The notes: a model not told the origin generated them from the sequence alone. Shown: positions 16,466 through 27,273, counted from the first letter of the stretch. The stretch is 64,000 nucleotides of DNA from Oribacterium sp. KHPX15 (GCF_900107835.1 NZ_FNRG01000005.1:1-64000), one strand, 5' to 3'. Numbers and translations: made by a program.

Positions 16466-17218
16466 TCAATTAACCAGACTTAGGATCTCAGGTCCATTCT
16501 CTGTAATAAGAATCGTATTTTCATAGTGGCATGAAAGGCTTCCGTCATCCGGAATAACCGACCAGCCATTCGGGCCTGTATGAACTTCCGGTGAACCCAG
16601 TGTGATCATGGGCTCTACTGCAAGTACCATACCTGCACATAACTTTGGTCCTTTTCTATGGAGATCATAGTTGGGAACCTCGGGATCCATATGTATCTCA
16701 CTTCCGATGCCATGTCCGCAATAATCTGTAATGACTCCACACCCCTGTGATTCAACATAATTACCGATGGTGGAACAGATATCATTTAAATGATTTCCTT
16801 CCACCGCCTGCTCTGCACCCTTCCAGAATGCATCGTAGCAGACCTTCATAATTTTCTTCGCATCGTCGGAAACATTACCCACTGCCCAGGTTCTGGTTGC
16901 ATCTGAATTGTAACCGTGAAAGCTTGTGCAGGTATCAATGGAAACAATGTCGCCTTCCTTAAGGATACGACGTCTGTCCGGAATGCCGTGAATTACTTCT
17001 TCATTAACGGAAATGCAGCAGCAGCCCGGGAAATCATAGAGACCCTTCATGCTTGGAAAGCCGCCTAATTTACGCATGATCTTTTCTGCATATTCATCAA
17101 GCTCTCCGGTGCTTATGCCGGGCTTTATCTTCTCTCCGACTCTGTTATGCATTTCGCCGAGAATCTTTCCGGCTTCTCTCATCAATTCTATTTCTCGTTT
17201 TGATTTGATTTCTATCAT
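16466..17218 (-). CDS. map: type I methionine aminopeptidase
   Basis: It removes the initiator methionine from nascent proteins. The 250-residue sequence contains the five metal ligands of the pita-bread fold: Asp in SIDTCTSFHGYNSDATRT (two), His in CGHGIGSEIH, and Glu in AVEPMI and HYENTILIT. It lacks the N-terminal zinc finger, as usual for bacterial type Ia forms. It lies between adk and infA. Confidence 0.97.
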   Translation of the reverse strand: MIEIKSKREIELMREAGKILGEMHNRVGEKIKPGISTGELDEYAEKIMRKLGGFPSMKGLYDFPGCCCISVNEEVIHGIPDRRRILKEGDIVSIDTCTSFHGYNSDATRTWAVGNVSDDAKKIMKVCYDAFWKGAEQAVEGNHLNDICSTIGNYVESQGCGVITDYCGHGIGSEIHMDPEVPNYDLHRKGPKLCAGMVLAVEPMITLGSPEVHTGPNGWSVIPDDGSLSCHYENTILITENGPEILSLVN

Positions 17219-17269
17219 TTAATACTTCTTTCCGACTCAAACTTAGAAACTTATGATCTATAAAAAACA

Positions 17270-17917
17270 TTATTTGTTCTCAAGAACCTTAACTACATCG
17301 TTAAATACTTCCTGAAGCTCTTTAGTACCGTCAACCTCACAGAAAACGCCTTCATTCTTATAATAAGAAATAAGTGGCTCAGTCTGCTTGTGGTAAACAT
17401 TTAAACGATCCTGAACTGTCTCAGGTTTATCATCTGACCGGATGATAAGTTCGCTTCCGCACTTATCGCAAATGTTTTCCTTCTGAGGAGCTGCATATAC
17501 TATATGATAGGTTGCGCCGCATTTCGGGCATGCTCTTCTTCCTGACATACGTGTGAGAATTGCTTCATCAGGTACATTTATATCCAGAGCAAAATCGATC
17601 TTGTCTCCCTTATCGGCAAGTGCCTTTGTAAGACTTTCTGCCTGAGGGATGGTACGTGGGAAGCCATCAAGTACATAGCCATCCTTGCAATCATCCTCGG
17701 CAATTCTGTCTAAAAGCATACCGATGGTTACTTCATCAGGAACCAGCTGTCCCTTATCCATATATGACTTAGCTTTCATACCGAGTTCAGTTCCGCCTTT
17801 AATGTTGGCTCTGAAAATGTCTCCGGTTGAAATATGAGGAATACCATACTTATCTGCGATTTTAATTGCCTGTGTGCCTTTGCCCGCACCGGGTGCTCCT
17901 AACATAACGATCTTCAT
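17270..17917 (-). CDS. adk: adenylate kinase
   Basis: It interconverts ATP, ADP and AMP. The start at 17917 has GGAGG 6 nt upstream and gives 215 residues beginning [17 protein letters not shown] (P-loop). The AMP-binding segment is HISTGDIFR, followed by DGFPRT. The LID carries four cysteines (CPKCG and CDKCG), so it binds zinc, as in many Gram-positives. It is co-transcribed after secY. Confidence 0.97.
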   Translation of the reverse strand: MKIVMLGAPGAGKGTQAIKIADKYGIPHISTGDIFRANIKGGTELGMKAKSYMDKGQLVPDEVTIGMLLDRIAEDDCKDGYVLDGFPRTIPQAESLTKALADKGDKIDFALDINVPDEAILTRMSGRRACPKCGATYHIVYAAPQKENICDKCGSELIIRSDDKPETVQDRLNVYHKQTEPLISYYKNEGVFCEVDGTKELQEVFNDVVKVLENK

Positions 17918-17957
17918 ATGAGGCCTCCATATAATGTTTTTCAATTTAAACACTTTT

Positions 17958-17988
17958 AGCCTCCCCGGAAAATAGTCCTGAGGAGGCT
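17958..17988. repeat. inverted repeat between secY and adk
   Basis: AGCCTCC (17958-17964) pairs with GGAGGCT (17982-17988). The T-run lies on the plus-strand side (TTTGTT), whereas the genes run on the minus strand. It is therefore not a good terminator for the operon and may block antisense transcription or act as an mRNA processing stem. Confidence 0.4.
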
Positions 17989-17998
17989 TTTGTTATGA

Positions 17999-19339
17999 TC
18001 AGTCGTTTAAAAATCCCTTGTAATTTCTTACAACCATCTGTGATTCAATAGCCTTAAGTGTCTCAAGCACAACTCCGATTATGATGATAAGCGAAGTTCC
18101 CGCGAAAGATATACGACCTACATTGAATACTCCCGATACAAATATCGGAACTATAGCAACGATTGCAAGGCCGGTTGCACCGATAAAAATGATATATTTA
18201 AGAATATTATCAAGATAATCGCTTGTAGGCTTACCAGGACGAATTCCCGGAATAAAGCCTCCCTGCTTCTTCATATTATTTGCTACTTCCAAAGGATTGA
18301 AAGAAATGGAAGTGTAGAAATATGCGAAGAAATACAGAAGTGCAATATAAACTACCAAACCAATGCTGTAGATAGGCGCATCAGGATTACACCATGAACC
18401 GGAGTTAAGTCCCATAAGGATCTTGCCCCAGACTGTGCCGTAATCTACCTTTAATACCTGTCCTATAACAACAGGCATGGTCATAAGTGAACTTGCAAAG
18501 ATAACCGGCATAACGCTGGCCGTATTTACCTTGAGAGGAATTGATGAAGACTGACCTCCCACAAGACCTCTGCCCTGTACTCTACGGCTGTACTGAACCG
18601 GAATCTTACGTTCAGCATCAGTCAAAACGACTGTAAAAGCTACAAGAGCAATGATGCATGCAGCAATAATGATAGCTGCTACAACCATTGTTGCAACATT
18701 TTTTCCCTGTATGAATCTAACATACAAAGTCTGAAAATCAGTAGGAATAGATGAAAGAATATTGAAAAGGAGAACCAGAGAGATACCATTACCGATTCCC
18801 TTGTCTGTTATCTGTTCACCAATCCACATGAGAAGTGCAGATCCTGTTGTCATTGTAATAACCGCAATTACAACGTCTGCAATCTTTCTCATCATGCTCG
18901 CATCAGCGTAACCGATGAGAAGCCCCTGTCCACCGAATCCTACAGCCATCGCAGTTGACTCAATAAGAGCAAGTCCGATAGTCACATATCTGGTGTACTC
19001 TGTGAGCTTCTTTCTTCCCTCTTCACCATCCTTCTGTAACTCCTCAAGTGCAGGAATTGCAACTGTAAGGAGCTGGATGATGATGGATGAAGTAATATAC
19101 GGTGTGATTGACAATGCGAAGACTGACAGCTGCTCGAAAGAGCCACCAGTCATCGTATTAAACCAACCAAATGCATCATTATCAGCCATGCTTTTAAAAA
19201 GCTCGGCAAAATATCCTGAGTTTACACCCGGAATAGGAAGATTCGATCCAAACCTAATTACTACGAGCATAAGGAAAACGAATATAAGTCTATCTCTTAA
19301 ATCCTTAACCTTAAATGCATTTAGTATTGATTTGAACAT
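17999..19339 (-). CDS. secY: protein translocase subunit SecY
   Basis: SecY forms the protein-conducting channel. The 446-residue protein has ten predicted membrane helices and the family blocks RFGSNLPIPGVN, GIGNGISL, RRVQGRGLVGGQSSSIPLKVN and NPLEVANNMKKQGGFIPGIRPG. It overlaps the rplO stop by one base, so translation is coupled. Confidence 0.98.
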   Translation of the reverse strand: MFKSILNAFKVKDLRDRLIFVFLMLVVIRFGSNLPIPGVNSGYFAELFKSMADNDAFGWFNTMTGGSFEQLSVFALSITPYITSSIIIQLLTVAIPALEELQKDGEEGRKKLTEYTRYVTIGLALIESTAMAVGFGGQGLLIGYADASMMRKIADVVIAVITMTTGSALLMWIGEQITDKGIGNGISLVLLFNILSSIPTDFQTLYVRFIQGKNVATMVVAAIIIAACIIALVAFTVVLTDAERKIPVQYSRRVQGRGLVGGQSSSIPLKVNTASVMPVIFASSLMTMPVVIGQVLKVDYGTVWGKILMGLNSGSWCNPDAPIYSIGLVVYIALLYFFAYFYTSISFNPLEVANNMKKQGGFIPGIRPGKPTSDYLDNILKYIIFIGATGLAIVAIVPIFVSGVFNVGRISFAGTSLIIIIGVVLETLKAIESQMVVRNYKGFLND

Positions 19340-19782
19340 CAGATTACCTCACAGGTTCCGCCTAAAGCTTCGATCTTTTCCTTTGCTGATGCAGAGAAAG
19401 CTGTTAACTTAACATTGAGCTTCTTTGTAAGTTCACCATTTCCAAGAACCTTAACGCCATCGTTAACCTTCTTGATGATTCCCTTGTTAAGAAGAGCCTC
19501 AATTGTAACTTCCTCACCATCGTTGAACTTTGTCTCAAGAACAGAAAGGTTGATTCCTGTGATAACCTTAGAGTTAGGATCCTTGAATCCTCTCTTAGGA
19601 ATACGTCTGAATAAAGGCATCTGACCACCTTCGAATCCTGGTCTTGGTGCTCCTGATCTTGCCTTCTGACCCTTATGGCCCTTACCGGCTGTCTTGCCAT
19701 TTCCTGAACCATGGCCACGGCCACGTCTGAAGTTCTTTGACTGCTTAGCGCCGTCAGCCGGCTTTAAATTAGCTAACTCCAT
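19339..19782 (-). CDS. rplO: 50S ribosomal protein L15
   Basis: L15 is a late assembly protein of the large subunit. The N-terminal basic arm ([24 protein letters not shown]-like, here [20 protein letters not shown]) and [19 protein letters not shown] are diagnostic. It has 147 residues and precedes secY in the spc operon. Confidence 0.98.
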   Translation of the reverse strand: MELANLKPADGAKQSKNFRRGRGHGSGNGKTAGKGHKGQKARSGAPRPGFEGGQMPLFRRIPKRGFKDPNSKVITGINLSVLETKFNDGEEVTIEALLNKGIIKKVNDGVKVLGNGELTKKLNVKLTAFSASAKEKIEALGGTCEVI

Positions 19783-19793
19783 TGTATGCCTCC

Positions 19794-19979
19794 TTAGATT
19801 TCTTCAACTTTTACAAGATGGTTAACTCTCTGAATCATACCTCTTGTAGCGCCATTGTCCTGAAGCTCTACTGTCTGACGAATCTTACGAAGACCAAGAG
19901 CCTGAACGGTTGCTCTCTGCTTAGGGATAGCACCGATTGGAGACTTTACAAGTGTAATCTTTAACTTCTTATCTGCCAT
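19794..19979 (-). CDS. rpmD: 50S ribosomal protein L30
   Basis: The start at 19979 has GGGAGGG 7 nt upstream and gives 61 residues, the normal length; an in-frame ATG at 20000 is too early. [20 protein letters not shown] and [11 protein letters not shown] are the L30 hallmarks. Confidence 0.97.
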   Translation of the reverse strand: MADKKLKITLVKSPIGAIPKQRATVQALGLRKIRQTVELQDNGATRGMIQRVNHLVKVEEI

Positions 19980-19996
19980 TACTTTACCCTCCCTGA

Positions 19997-20506
19997 TCAA
20001 CCTGTGATCTCAGCTACAGTTTTACCGCGAAGTGCAGCAAACTCCTCAGGTGTCTTCATTGAAGTAAGACCTGTGATTGTAGCAAGAACGACATTTGTCT
20101 TATTGTTTGAACCTAAAGACTTTGTACGGATATTTCTGATTCCAGCAAGCTCAAGAACTGAACGTGCAGGACCACCAGCGATGATACCGGTTCCTTCAGG
20201 TGCCTTCTTAAGAAGTACTGTTGCACTTCCAAACTTACCTACATAATCGTGTGGTACAGACTTCTCTTCTGTTACAGGAATTGTAACGATAGACTTGCAA
20301 GCAGCCTCACGTGCCTTACGGATAGCCTCAGGAACCTCAACTGCCTTACCGATACCACAACCTACATGGCCATTGCCATCACCAACTACTACGAGAGCTG
20401 AGAATCTAACGGTACGACCACCCTTTACAGTTTTCGCAACACGCTTGATGGCAACGACGTTGTCGTTTAATTCTAACTGATTTACATCAATTCTTTCACG
20501 CTTCAT
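19997..20506 (-). CDS. rpsE: 30S ribosomal protein S5
   Basis: S5 affects decoding accuracy and mRNA helicase activity at the entry channel. The 169-residue sequence shows [28 protein letters not shown] and the [19 protein letters not shown] block of the C-terminal domain. Confidence 0.98.
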   Translation of the reverse strand: MKRERIDVNQLELNDNVVAIKRVAKTVKGGRTVRFSALVVVGDGNGHVGCGIGKAVEVPEAIRKAREAACKSIVTIPVTEEKSVPHDYVGKFGSATVLLKKAPEGTGIIAGGPARSVLELAGIRNIRTKSLGSNNKTNVVLATITGLTSMKTPEEFAALRGKTVAEITG

Positions 20507-20526
20507 CTTGCTTGTTCTCCTCTCGA

Positions 20527-20889
20527 TTAGAATTCAAGGCCGGCTTCTCTGGCAGCATCTGCAAGAGCCTGAACCTTACCGTGATAAAGGAAACCACCTC
20601 TGTCAAATACAACAGTCTTAATTCCCTTAGCCATAGCCTTCTCAGCAATTGCCTTACCAACATACTGAGCAGCCTCAATGTTATTTGTAATCTCTAACTT
20701 TGCATCCTTATCAAGTGTTGAAGCAGCGCAAAGAGTGTTGCCTGCAACATCATCGATAACCTGTGCATACATGTGCTTGTCAGATCTGAATACAGAAAGA
20801 CGTGGTCTCTCTGGAGTACCAGATAAACGGTTTCTAAGTCTCTGGTGCTTCTTCTGGCGAAGTTCAGCCTTATTTCTCTTACTTACCAT
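20527..20889 (-). CDS. rplR: 50S ribosomal protein L18
   Basis: L18 binds 5S rRNA in the central protuberance. The 120 residues include [29 protein letters not shown] and [24 protein letters not shown]. Confidence 0.98.
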   Translation of the reverse strand: MVSKRNKAELRQKKHQRLRNRLSGTPERPRLSVFRSDKHMYAQVIDDVAGNTLCAASTLDKDAKLEITNNIEAAQYVGKAIAEKAMAKGIKTVVFDRGGFLYHGKVQALADAAREAGLEF

Positions 20890-20905
20890 TTCACTTTCCT
20901 CCTAA

Positions 20906-21448
20906 TTATTTCTTACCAGTCTTACCAACCTTACGTCTGATAACCTCATCAGCATACTTGATACCCTTGCCCTTATATGGCTCCGGTCCTCTCTTGCTGC
21001 GGATCTCAGCTGCGTACTGACCAACTTTCTCCTTGTCAATACCCTTTACGAAGATTGTGTTTGTACCCTCGAGAACTGTCTCAACGCCCTCAGGATCTTC
21101 CATAGTTACAGGATGAGAATAACCAAGTGTAAGTGTAAGTGTCTTACCCTGCTTAGCTGCTCTGTAACCAACACCGTTGATCTCGAGCTTCTTCTCAAAT
21201 CCGTTAGTAACACCATCTACCATGTTCTGGAGAAGTGCTCTTGTAAGTCCGTGAAGGGACTTCTCTTTCTTATTATCATTAGGTCTCTTAACAACAACTT
21301 CACCGTCGTTCTTCTCAAGAGTAAGCTCTGTAGCGAATGCCTTCTCAAGAGTTCCCTTAGGTCCCTTAACAGTTACGAGGTTGTTGTCCTTGATCTCAAC
21401 AGTAACGCCTGCTGGGATAACTACCGGTAATTTTCCGATACGTGACAT
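20906..21448 (-). CDS. rplF: 50S ribosomal protein L6
   Basis: L6 lies near the factor-binding site. [14 protein letters not shown] opens the 180-residue protein and [27 protein letters not shown] closes it, as in the family. Confidence 0.98.
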   Translation of the reverse strand: MSRIGKLPVVIPAGVTVEIKDNNLVTVKGPKGTLEKAFATELTLEKNDGEVVVKRPNDNKKEKSLHGLTRALLQNMVDGVTNGFEKKLEINGVGYRAAKQGKTLTLTLGYSHPVTMEDPEGVETVLEGTNTIFVKGIDKEKVGQYAAEIRSKRGPEPYKGKGIKYADEVIRRKVGKTGKK

Positions 21449-21542
21449 ACTATGTCTCCTCTCTCTTAAATTCTCTGTTATTAAACAGTTTTCAGATGTT
21501 TACAGTTACTTGCTTTGATGTTTTTGCTGTCAATATGGTTAA

Positions 21543-21944
21543 TTACCATACGAATGCAAGAACTTCTCCGCCAACGCCCTTTGCTCTTGCTTCACGATCA
21601 GTCATGATGCCCTGATTTGTAGAAACAATTGCAATACCAAGTCCGCCAAGAACAGATGGCATATTCTCCTTGCCAGCGTATACACGAAGACCTGGCTTGG
21701 AAATTCTGCGAATGCCGCTGATGATCTTTTCGTTCTTTGTAGCGCCGTACTTAAGAGTTACCTTGATGTCCTTAAACTTACCGCCATCAACCAGCTCATA
21801 CTTCTTGATGTAACCTTCATTTACAAGGATGTCAGCAATAGCTACTTTCATCTTTGATGATGGGATGGTTACTGTGTCATGCTTTGCAGTATTTGCGTTA
21901 CGAATTCTTGTAAGCATATCTGCGATTGGATCACTCATACTCAT
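21543..21944 (-). CDS. rpsH: 30S ribosomal protein S8
   Basis: S8 binds the central domain of 16S rRNA and represses the spc operon in E. coli. The 133-residue protein has [14 protein letters not shown] and the C-terminal [26 protein letters not shown]. Unusually, it is separated from rpsN by a 339-bp gap with its own promoter and structured leader, so it starts a sub-operon here. Confidence 0.98.
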   Translation of the reverse strand: MSMSDPIADMLTRIRNANTAKHDTVTIPSSKMKVAIADILVNEGYIKKYELVDGGKFKDIKVTLKYGATKNEKIISGIRRISKPGLRVYAGKENMPSVLGGLGIAIVSTNQGIMTDREARAKGVGGEVLAFVW

Positions 21945-22122
21945 TTTTACGGATATCCTTTCTCAAATAGTATAAAAATAATATTGTTATATATCCGGAA
22001 TAAATCCGGACAAAGCAAATGCCACGTCTCCAGGTTGTTCTCACTCGGTCAGTCCATCCTATCATAAAGATATGATGCTTAACCAAATGGTACTGCATAA
22101 ACAGTACTTCCTGTGGCGCAAC
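21945..22122 (-). promoter_or_regulatory. structured leader of the rpsH sub-operon
   Basis: About 175 nt separate the predicted transcript start from the rpsH ATG. It contains several perfect stems: GTACTG/CAGTAC around 22088-22105, ATCATA/TATGAT around 22063-22078 and TCCGGA/TCCGGA around 21991-22007. There is no ORF. A regulatory leader, for example for S8 or another spc protein, is an inference. Confidence 0.45.
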
Positions 22123-22128
22123 ATTTAC

Positions 22129-22156
22129 ATTATAACCATTTCTTTCCGGGTTTCAA
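22129..22156 (-). promoter_or_regulatory. internal promoter between rpsN and rpsH
   Basis: Minus strand: -35 TTGAAA (22156-22151), a 16-bp spacer and -10 TATAAT (22134-22129). It lies in the long gap that splits the spc operon. Confidence 0.7.
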
Positions 22157-22159
22157 CCC

Positions 22160-22283
22160 GGTCTGGCGTATCTTTAAGAAATATTTTTGTATTTCTTTTA
22201 ATACAATCCAGAAATTATCACCTTTGACAACATTTTGGAATCATCCAAAACATTGCCATCGGCTCTAAATTGAAGTTAAGGAC
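22160..22283 (-). other. rest of the rpsN-rpsH gap, two hairpins
   Basis: Between the rpsN stop and the internal promoter are two stems: CAATGTTTTGG with CCAAAATGTTG (about 22226-22256) and AAGAAATA with TATTTCTT (about 22172-22194). Neither is followed by a U-tract on the minus strand, so they are processing or attenuation candidates rather than clear terminators. Confidence 0.4.
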
Positions 22284-22469
22284 TTACCAAGAAGCCTTCT
22301 TAACTCCTGGAATCTCACCCTTGTATGCTAACTCACGGAAGCAGATACGGCAGATGCCATACTTCTTGAGTACACTGTGTGGTCTTCCGCAGATCTTGCA
22401 TCTTGTGTAAGCTCTTGTTGAGAACTTAGGTGCCTTCTGCTGCTTTAACTTCATTGATAACTTAGCCAT
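22284..22469 (-). CDS. rpsN: 30S ribosomal protein S14 (zinc-binding type Z)
   Basis: This is the short 61-residue S14 with the zinc ribbon [11 protein letters not shown]...CRICFRELA (four cysteines). S14 is needed for assembly of the 30S head. It is located between rplE and rpsH, with a long untranslated gap before rpsH. Confidence 0.97.
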   Translation of the reverse strand: MAKLSMKLKQQKAPKFSTRAYTRCKICGRPHSVLKKYGICRICFRELAYKGEIPGVKKASW

Positions 22470-22481
22470 ATTTCCCTCCGA

Positions 22482-23021
22482 TTACTTTGCGAACGGCATG
22501 TTGAAAAGTCTGAGAAGTTCTCTTGCCTCTTCGTCAGTCTTAGCTGTAGTTACGAAGATAACATCCATACCTCTAACCTTGTCAACCTTATCGAACTCGA
22601 TCTCAGGGAAAATGAGCTGCTCCTTGAGTCCAAGTGCATAGTTTCCTCTGCCATCAAATGCATTAGGATTTACGCCTCTGAAGTCTCTAACTCGAGGAAG
22701 CGCAAGATTGATAAGTCTGTCAGCAAACTCATACATCTTCTCACCACGAAGAGTAACCTTGCATCCGATAGCCTGGCCCTCTCTGATCTTGAAGTTTGCA
22801 ACTGACTTCTTTGCCTTAGTTGTTACAGCGTGCTGTCCTGTAATGATCTCAAGATCACGAACTGCGCTGTCGAGAACCTTGGAATTTTCCTTAGCTTCTC
22901 CAACTCCCATGTTGATAACGATCTTATCAAGCTTAGGAATCTCGTTTACATTCTTGTAACCGAACTTCTTAGCCATAGCATCCTTGATCTCGCTATTGTA
23001 AAGATCCTTTAATCTAGCCAT
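22482..23021 (-). CDS. rplE: 50S ribosomal protein L5
   Basis: L5 binds 5S rRNA and contacts P-site tRNA. The 179-residue protein has the blocks [53 protein letters not shown] and [20 protein letters not shown]. Confidence 0.98.
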   Translation of the reverse strand: MARLKDLYNSEIKDAMAKKFGYKNVNEIPKLDKIVINMGVGEAKENSKVLDSAVRDLEIITGQHAVTTKAKKSVANFKIREGQAIGCKVTLRGEKMYEFADRLINLALPRVRDFRGVNPNAFDGRGNYALGLKEQLIFPEIEFDKVDKVRGMDVIFVTTAKTDEEARELLRLFNMPFAK

Positions 23022-23041
23022 TTTGAAATTCCTCCTTTCTC

Positions 23042-23347
23042 TTAGTCGATAACCTTACCAGTTTTCTTAGCAACTCTTACCTTCTTGCCGTCCTTGATCT
23101 CGAAGCCAACACGTGTAGGCTGTCCATCAACTACAAGCATAACATTAGAAGCGTCGATAGCTGCTTCCTTGTGAAGGATACCACCCTGAGGATTTCCCTG
23201 AGATGGCTTCTGGTGCTTGGTTACCATATTGCAGCCTTCAACGACTACCTTGTTGGTTGCGGGGTCGAAAGAAAGTACCTTGCCCTGCTTGCCATTGTCC
23301 TTACCGGCAATGATCTGTACCATATCGTCTTTCTTAATTCTACGCAT
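23042..23347 (-). CDS. rplX: 50S ribosomal protein L24
   Basis: L24 is an assembly-initiating KOW-domain protein. The 101 residues include [21 protein letters not shown] and [20 protein letters not shown]. It lies between rplN and rplE. Confidence 0.98.
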   Translation of the reverse strand: MRRIKKDDMVQIIAGKDNGKQGKVLSFDPATNKVVVEGCNMVTKHQKPSQGNPQGGILHKEAAIDASNVMLVVDGQPTRVGFEIKDGKKVRVAKKTGKVID

Positions 23348-23359
23348 CTGGTAACCTCC

Positions 23360-23728
23360 TTACAGTACTTCCGGAGCGAGTGAAACGATCTTCATGTAAC
23401 CATGATCACGAAGCTCTCTAGCTACCGGTCCAAAAATACGAGTTCCCTTTGGTGTTCCATCGTCCTTGAGAATAACAGCTGCATTCTCATCAAACTTGAT
23501 GTAGCTACCATCTTTACGGCGAATGTCATCTACTGTTCTAACAACAACAGCCTTAACAACATCACCCTTCTTTACCTGTCCGCCAGGGATTGCATCCTTA
23601 ACAGATGCTACGATTATATCTCCGACTGCAGCATATCTTCTGGTTGAGCCACCCATAACGCGGATGCAAAGGAGTTCTCTTGCACCTGTGTTATCAGCAA
23701 CTCTAAGTCTTGTTTCCTGCTGAATCAT
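23360..23728 (-). CDS. rplN: 50S ribosomal protein L14
   Basis: L14 forms an intersubunit bridge. The 122 residues begin [20 protein letters not shown] and include [15 protein letters not shown] and [14 protein letters not shown], all conserved. Confidence 0.98.
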   Translation of the reverse strand: MIQQETRLRVADNTGARELLCIRVMGGSTRRYAAVGDIIVASVKDAIPGGQVKKGDVVKAVVVRTVDDIRRKDGSYIKFDENAAVILKDDGTPKGTRIFGPVARELRDHGYMKIVSLAPEVL

Positions 23729-23752
23729 ATAATGCTCCTTCCTTGCTCCTGA

Positions 23753-24007
23753 TTACTTAGCCTTCTCGATGATCTCTGTCAGTCTCCATCTCTTGGTCTT
23801 TGACAGTGGTCTTGTAGCCATAACCTTAACTGTATCGCCTACACCAGCCTCGTTGTTCTCGTCATGAGCGTAGATCTTAACAGTTCTCTTAACGATCTTT
23901 CCGATTACCGGGTGCTTAACGTGATCTTCGATAGCGATAACGATGGTCTTGTCCATCTTTGCACTAACGACCTTACCGGTACGTGTCTTTCTAAGATTTC
24001 TCTCCAT
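23753..24007 (-). CDS. rpsQ: 30S ribosomal protein S17
   Basis: The start at 24007 (GGAG 9 nt upstream) gives the usual 84 residues; a longer frame from 24028 overlaps rpm[23 protein letters not shown] and [16 protein letters not shown] are the S17 hallmarks. Confidence 0.97.
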   Translation of the reverse strand: MERNLRKTRTGKVVSAKMDKTIVIAIEDHVKHPVIGKIVKRTVKIYAHDENNEAGVGDTVKVMATRPLSKTKRWRLTEIIEKAK

Positions 24008-24024
24008 TGTTGTGCTCTCCTTTC

Positions 24025-24228
24025 TCACGCTTTAGCTTTCTCTGTGATAACTGTCTGAATACGCGCGATGTTCTTACGAACCTCTGTTATTCTTGCTGTA
24101 TTATCAAGCTGATTTGTAGCGTTCTGGAATCTCAGGTTAAAGAGTTCCTTCTTGGCTGAAACAAGGTCAGCATTAAGCTGCTCTGTTGACTTTGCCTTTA
24201 ACTCATCTAAGTAGGTTTTCTTCTTCAT
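24025..24228 (-). CDS. rpmC: 50S ribosomal protein L29
   Basis: L29 lies at the tunnel exit near the trigger-factor site. The 67-residue helical hairpin has [20 protein letters not shown] and [17 protein letters not shown]. Its start overlaps the rplP stop by one base. Confidence 0.97.
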   Translation of the reverse strand: MKKKTYLDELKAKSTEQLNADLVSAKKELFNLRFQNATNQLDNTARITEVRKNIARIQTVITEKAKA

Positions 24229-24656
24229 TAGTTATCACCGCCTTCCAGTTCGGCCTTGGAAACGATCTTGCAATTGCAAGGAAGCTTGTGTGACGCAAGT
24301 CTAAGAGCCTCTCTTGCAGTCTCCTCAGGTACGCCAGCGATTTCGAACATTACTCTACCTGGCTTAACTACTGCTACCCAATATTCTACAGCACCCTTTC
24401 CGGAACCCATTCTGACTCCGAGAGGCTTAGCTGTGATTGGCTTGTCAGGGAAGATCTTGATCCAAACCTGACCACCACGCTTAATGTATCTTGTAAGAGC
24501 AACTCTGGCTGCCTCGATCTGGTTTGATCTGATCCAGCAAGGCTCAGTAGCGATGATACCATACTCACCATAAGCAATCTTGTTGCCTCTGGTTGCTTTG
24601 CCCTTCATGTTTCCACGAATCTGCTTACGATACTTCGTTCTCTTTGGCATTAACAT
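24228..24656 (-). CDS. rplP: 50S ribosomal protein L16
   Basis: L16 positions the A-site tRNA. The start [19 protein letters not shown] is the usual one, and [22 protein letters not shown] is conserved. It has 142 residues and follows rpsC by 2 bp. Confidence 0.98.
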   Translation of the reverse strand: MLMPKRTKYRKQIRGNMKGKATRGNKIAYGEYGIIATEPCWIRSNQIEAARVALTRYIKRGGQVWIKIFPDKPITAKPLGVRMGSGKGAVEYWVAVVKPGRVMFEIAGVPEETAREALRLASHKLPCNCKIVSKAELEGGDN

Positions 24657-24658
24657 AA

Positions 24659-25321
24659 TTACTTATCGCTCCCTTCCTTGTTTTTCTTGGCAGGAAGAAC
24701 CTCTCCCTTGTAAACCCAAACCTTAACACCGAGCTTACCATAAGTTGTGTCTGCCTCTGCAAAACCATAGTCGATGTCAGCTCTTAAAGTCTGAAGAGGA
24801 ATAGTTCCCTCAGAATAGAACTCACGACGAGCGATATCAGCACCGCCAAGACGTCCACCAACTGATGCCTTGATACCAAGAACACCAGACTTCATGGTTC
24901 TCTGCATAGCCTGCTTCATAGCTCTTCTGAAAGATACACGGTTCTCAAGTGACTGAGCGATGTTCTCTGCTACAAGCTGAGCATCACGGTCAGGTCTCTT
25001 GATCTCCTTGATATCGATGTTTACGTTCTTTGATGTAAGCTTCTGTACATCTTTTCTAACCTTCTCGATCTCTGCGCCGCCCTTACCGATTACGAATCCA
25101 GGCTTTGCTGTAAAGATAACTACACGAACCTTGTCGTTTGCAGCTCTCTCGATCTCGATCTTTGAAACACCTGCAGAATAAAGTCTCTTCTTCAGGAATT
25201 TTCTGATATTGTAGTCCTCAACAAGTGTATCGCCAAAGTTCTTCTTGTCAGCATACCACTTGGAATCCCAATCTTTAATAACGCCGACTCTTATGCCGTG
25301 CGGATTGACTTTCTGTCCCAT
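24659..25321 (-). CDS. rpsC: 30S ribosomal protein S3
   Basis: S3 guards the mRNA entry channel. The 220 residues begin [20 protein letters not shown], contain a KH domain ([18 protein letters not shown]), and end with the domain containing [19 protein letters not shown]. Confidence 0.98.
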   Translation of the reverse strand: MGQKVNPHGIRVGVIKDWDSKWYADKKNFGDTLVEDYNIRKFLKKRLYSAGVSKIEIERAANDKVRVVIFTAKPGFVIGKGGAEIEKVRKDVQKLTSKNVNIDIKEIKRPDRDAQLVAENIAQSLENRVSFRRAMKQAMQRTMKSGVLGIKASVGGRLGGADIARREFYSEGTIPLQTLRADIDYGFAEADTTYGKLGVKVWVYKGEVLPAKKNKEGSDK

Positions 25322-25335
25322 TTATATGCCTCCTT

Positions 25336-25725
25336 TTACTTTCTCTCGTCCAAAACTACTGTAATGTGTGAGTTTCTCTTTAAAATTCTGTAAGCTCTGC
25401 CCTGTGCTCTTGGATGAATTCTCTTCATTGTAGGAGCTGCACCTGCATAGCACTCAGCAACATAAAGATTGTCTCTGTTCATGTTGTTGTTGTTCTCTGC
25501 ATTAGCTGCAGCAGACTCAAGAAGCTTCTTTACTAATGTAGAAGCATATCTAGGGTTGTATGAAACAATACCGAGTGCTTCTTCAAGATTCTTGCCTCTG
25601 ATGGCATCAAGAACGAAGCATGCCTTCTGAACTGATACTCTTGCATATGAAAGAGTAGCTGAAGGTCTCTTTACAGTATTTGCATTTCTCTCTCTCTTAA
25701 TCTGAGATCTATGACCTTTTGACAT
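25336..25725 (-). CDS. rplV: 50S ribosomal protein L22
   Basis: The extended hairpin of L22 lines the exit tunnel at the macrolide site. The 129-residue protein has SYARVSVQKACFVLDAIRGK, LLESAAANAENN and MKRIHPRAQGRAYRILKRNSHITVVL. Confidence 0.98.
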   Translation of the reverse strand: MSKGHRSQIKRERNANTVKRPSATLSYARVSVQKACFVLDAIRGKNLEEALGIVSYNPRYASTLVKKLLESAAANAENNNNMNRDNLYVAECYAGAAPTMKRIHPRAQGRAYRILKRNSHITVVLDERK

Positions 25726-25759
25726 TGTTGAAATGTCCTCCTTTCAAATATGCGTAAGT

Positions 25760-26032
25760 TTAAGCTCTCTTCTCGTTACCGCTGTGGCCGTGGAAAGTTC
25801 TTGTTACAACGAACTCACCAAGCTTGTGGCCAACCATGTCCTCTGTAACATATACAGGAACGTGCTTTCTTCCATCATGTACCGCAATCGTGTGACCAAC
25901 AAAAGATGGGAAGATTGTGGAACGACGAGACCAAGTCTTGATAACTGACTTGTTTCCGGAAGCGTTCATTGCATCAACTGCCTTCTTAAGTGAAGCATCG
26001 ATGAATGGTCCTTTTTTAATTGAACGTGCCAT
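25760..26032 (-). CDS. rpsS: 30S ribosomal protein S19
   Basis: S19 lies in the 30S head and forms bridges with L5. The sequence shows [39 protein letters not shown] and [14 protein letters not shown]. It has 90 residues. Confidence 0.98.
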   Translation of the reverse strand: MARSIKKGPFIDASLKKAVDAMNASGNKSVIKTWSRRSTIFPSFVGHTIAVHDGRKHVPVYVTEDMVGHKLGEFVVTRTFHGHSGNEKRA

Positions 26033-26051
26033 ATTTTTCTCTCCTCCTCAA

Positions 26052-26897
26052 TTATTTGATGGCTCTACCATCGCGTCTTCTGATAATAAGCTTATTAGAA
26101 GCCTTCTTCTTGTTACGTGTCTTAAGTCCAAGTGCTGGCTTGCCCCAAGGAGTGCAAGGACCCGGTCTTCCGACTGGAGCTCTTCCTTCTCCACCACCGT
26201 GCGGGTGATCGTTAGGGTTCATAACAGAACCACGAACTGTTGGACGCCATCCCATGTGTCTCTTTCTACCGGCCTTACCGATATTGATGAGGTTGTGATC
26301 TCCGTTACCTACAACACCGATTGTTGCACGGCACTCGATAGGAACCATTCTCATCTCGCCTGAAGGAAGTCTAAGTGTTGCATACTTTCCTTCTCTTGCC
26401 ATAAGCTGTGCAGCATTTCCTGCTGAACGAACCATACGTGCGCCCTTACCAGGAAGGAGCTCGATAGCATGTACGTTTGTACCTACAGGGATCTTTGAAA
26501 GAGGAAGGCAGTTACCTACTCTTGCTTCAGCCTCAGGACCGCTCATAACCTTCATGCCGTCTGTAAGACCGTTAGGAGCAAGGATATATGCCTTTGTTCC
26601 ATCAGCATAAGCGATAAGAGCGATGTTTGCTGTTCTGTTAGGATCATACTCGATTCCGATTACCTTAGCAGGGATACCATCCTTGCTGTTTCTCTTGAAA
26701 TCGATGATTCTGTATTTCTGTCTGTTTCCGCCACCCTGATGACGAACAGTGATTTTACCCTGATTGTTTCTGCCGGCGTTCTCCTTAACCTTTGAAAGAA
26801 GTGATCTCTCAGGAGTCTTCTTTGTGATCTCGGAAAAGTCTGAACCGGTCATGTTTCTTCTCGAAGGTGTATAAGGTTTATATGTCTTTATACCCAT
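26052..26897 (-). CDS. rplB: 50S ribosomal protein L2
   Basis: L2 is needed for subunit joining and supports the peptidyl-transferase centre. The 281 residues include [34 protein letters not shown] and, near the C-terminus, the essential [18 protein letters not shown] with its conserved histidine. The RNA-binding C-terminal tail is complete. Confidence 0.98.
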   Translation of the reverse strand: MGIKTYKPYTPSRRNMTGSDFSEITKKTPERSLLSKVKENAGRNNQGKITVRHQGGGNRQKYRIIDFKRNSKDGIPAKVIGIEYDPNRTANIALIAYADGTKAYILAPNGLTDGMKVMSGPEAEARVGNCLPLSKIPVGTNVHAIELLPGKGARMVRSAGNAAQLMAREGKYATLRLPSGEMRMVPIECRATIGVVGNGDHNLINIGKAGRKRHMGWRPTVRGSVMNPNDHPHGGGEGRAPVGRPGPCTPWGKPALGLKTRNKKKASNKLIIRRRDGRAIK

Positions 26898-26973
26898 GAC
26901 TTGTTTTCTCCTTTTTTAATGTCACGTATAATAGAGAATTTTTCACGTGACTGTGTCTAATTGTTAATCCTTA

Positions 26974-27273
26974 TCAAAGGCCCTTAAAAATCTCGATATC
27001 CTTTGAATCTTCTGTAAGTGTAACGATAGCCTTCTTTGTCTTGGCTGTCTTTCCGAACTTGAGGCCTCTTCTCTTTGTCTTGCCGTCAGCGTTCATTGTG
27101 TTAACAGCCTTAACCTTTGTTCCTTCGAACATCTTCTCAACGGCTTCCTTAACCTGAGTCTTTGTTACAAGTGGATTAACAAGGAATGTATACTTCTTGG
27201 ATGCCATCTCACCCATTGACTTCTCAGTGATAACCGGGCGAAGAATAACGTCATAATACTTAATGTCTGCCAT
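26974..27273 (-). CDS. rplW: 50S ribosomal protein L23
   Basis: L23 at the tunnel exit docks trigger factor and SRP. The 99-residue sequence includes [38 protein letters not shown] and [13 protein letters not shown]. It overlaps the rplD stop by one base. Confidence 0.98.
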   Translation of the reverse strand: MADIKYYDVILRPVITEKSMGEMASKKYTFLVNPLVTKTQVKEAVEKMFEGTKVKAVNTMNADGKTKRRGLKFGKTAKTKKAIVTLTEDSKDIEIFKGL

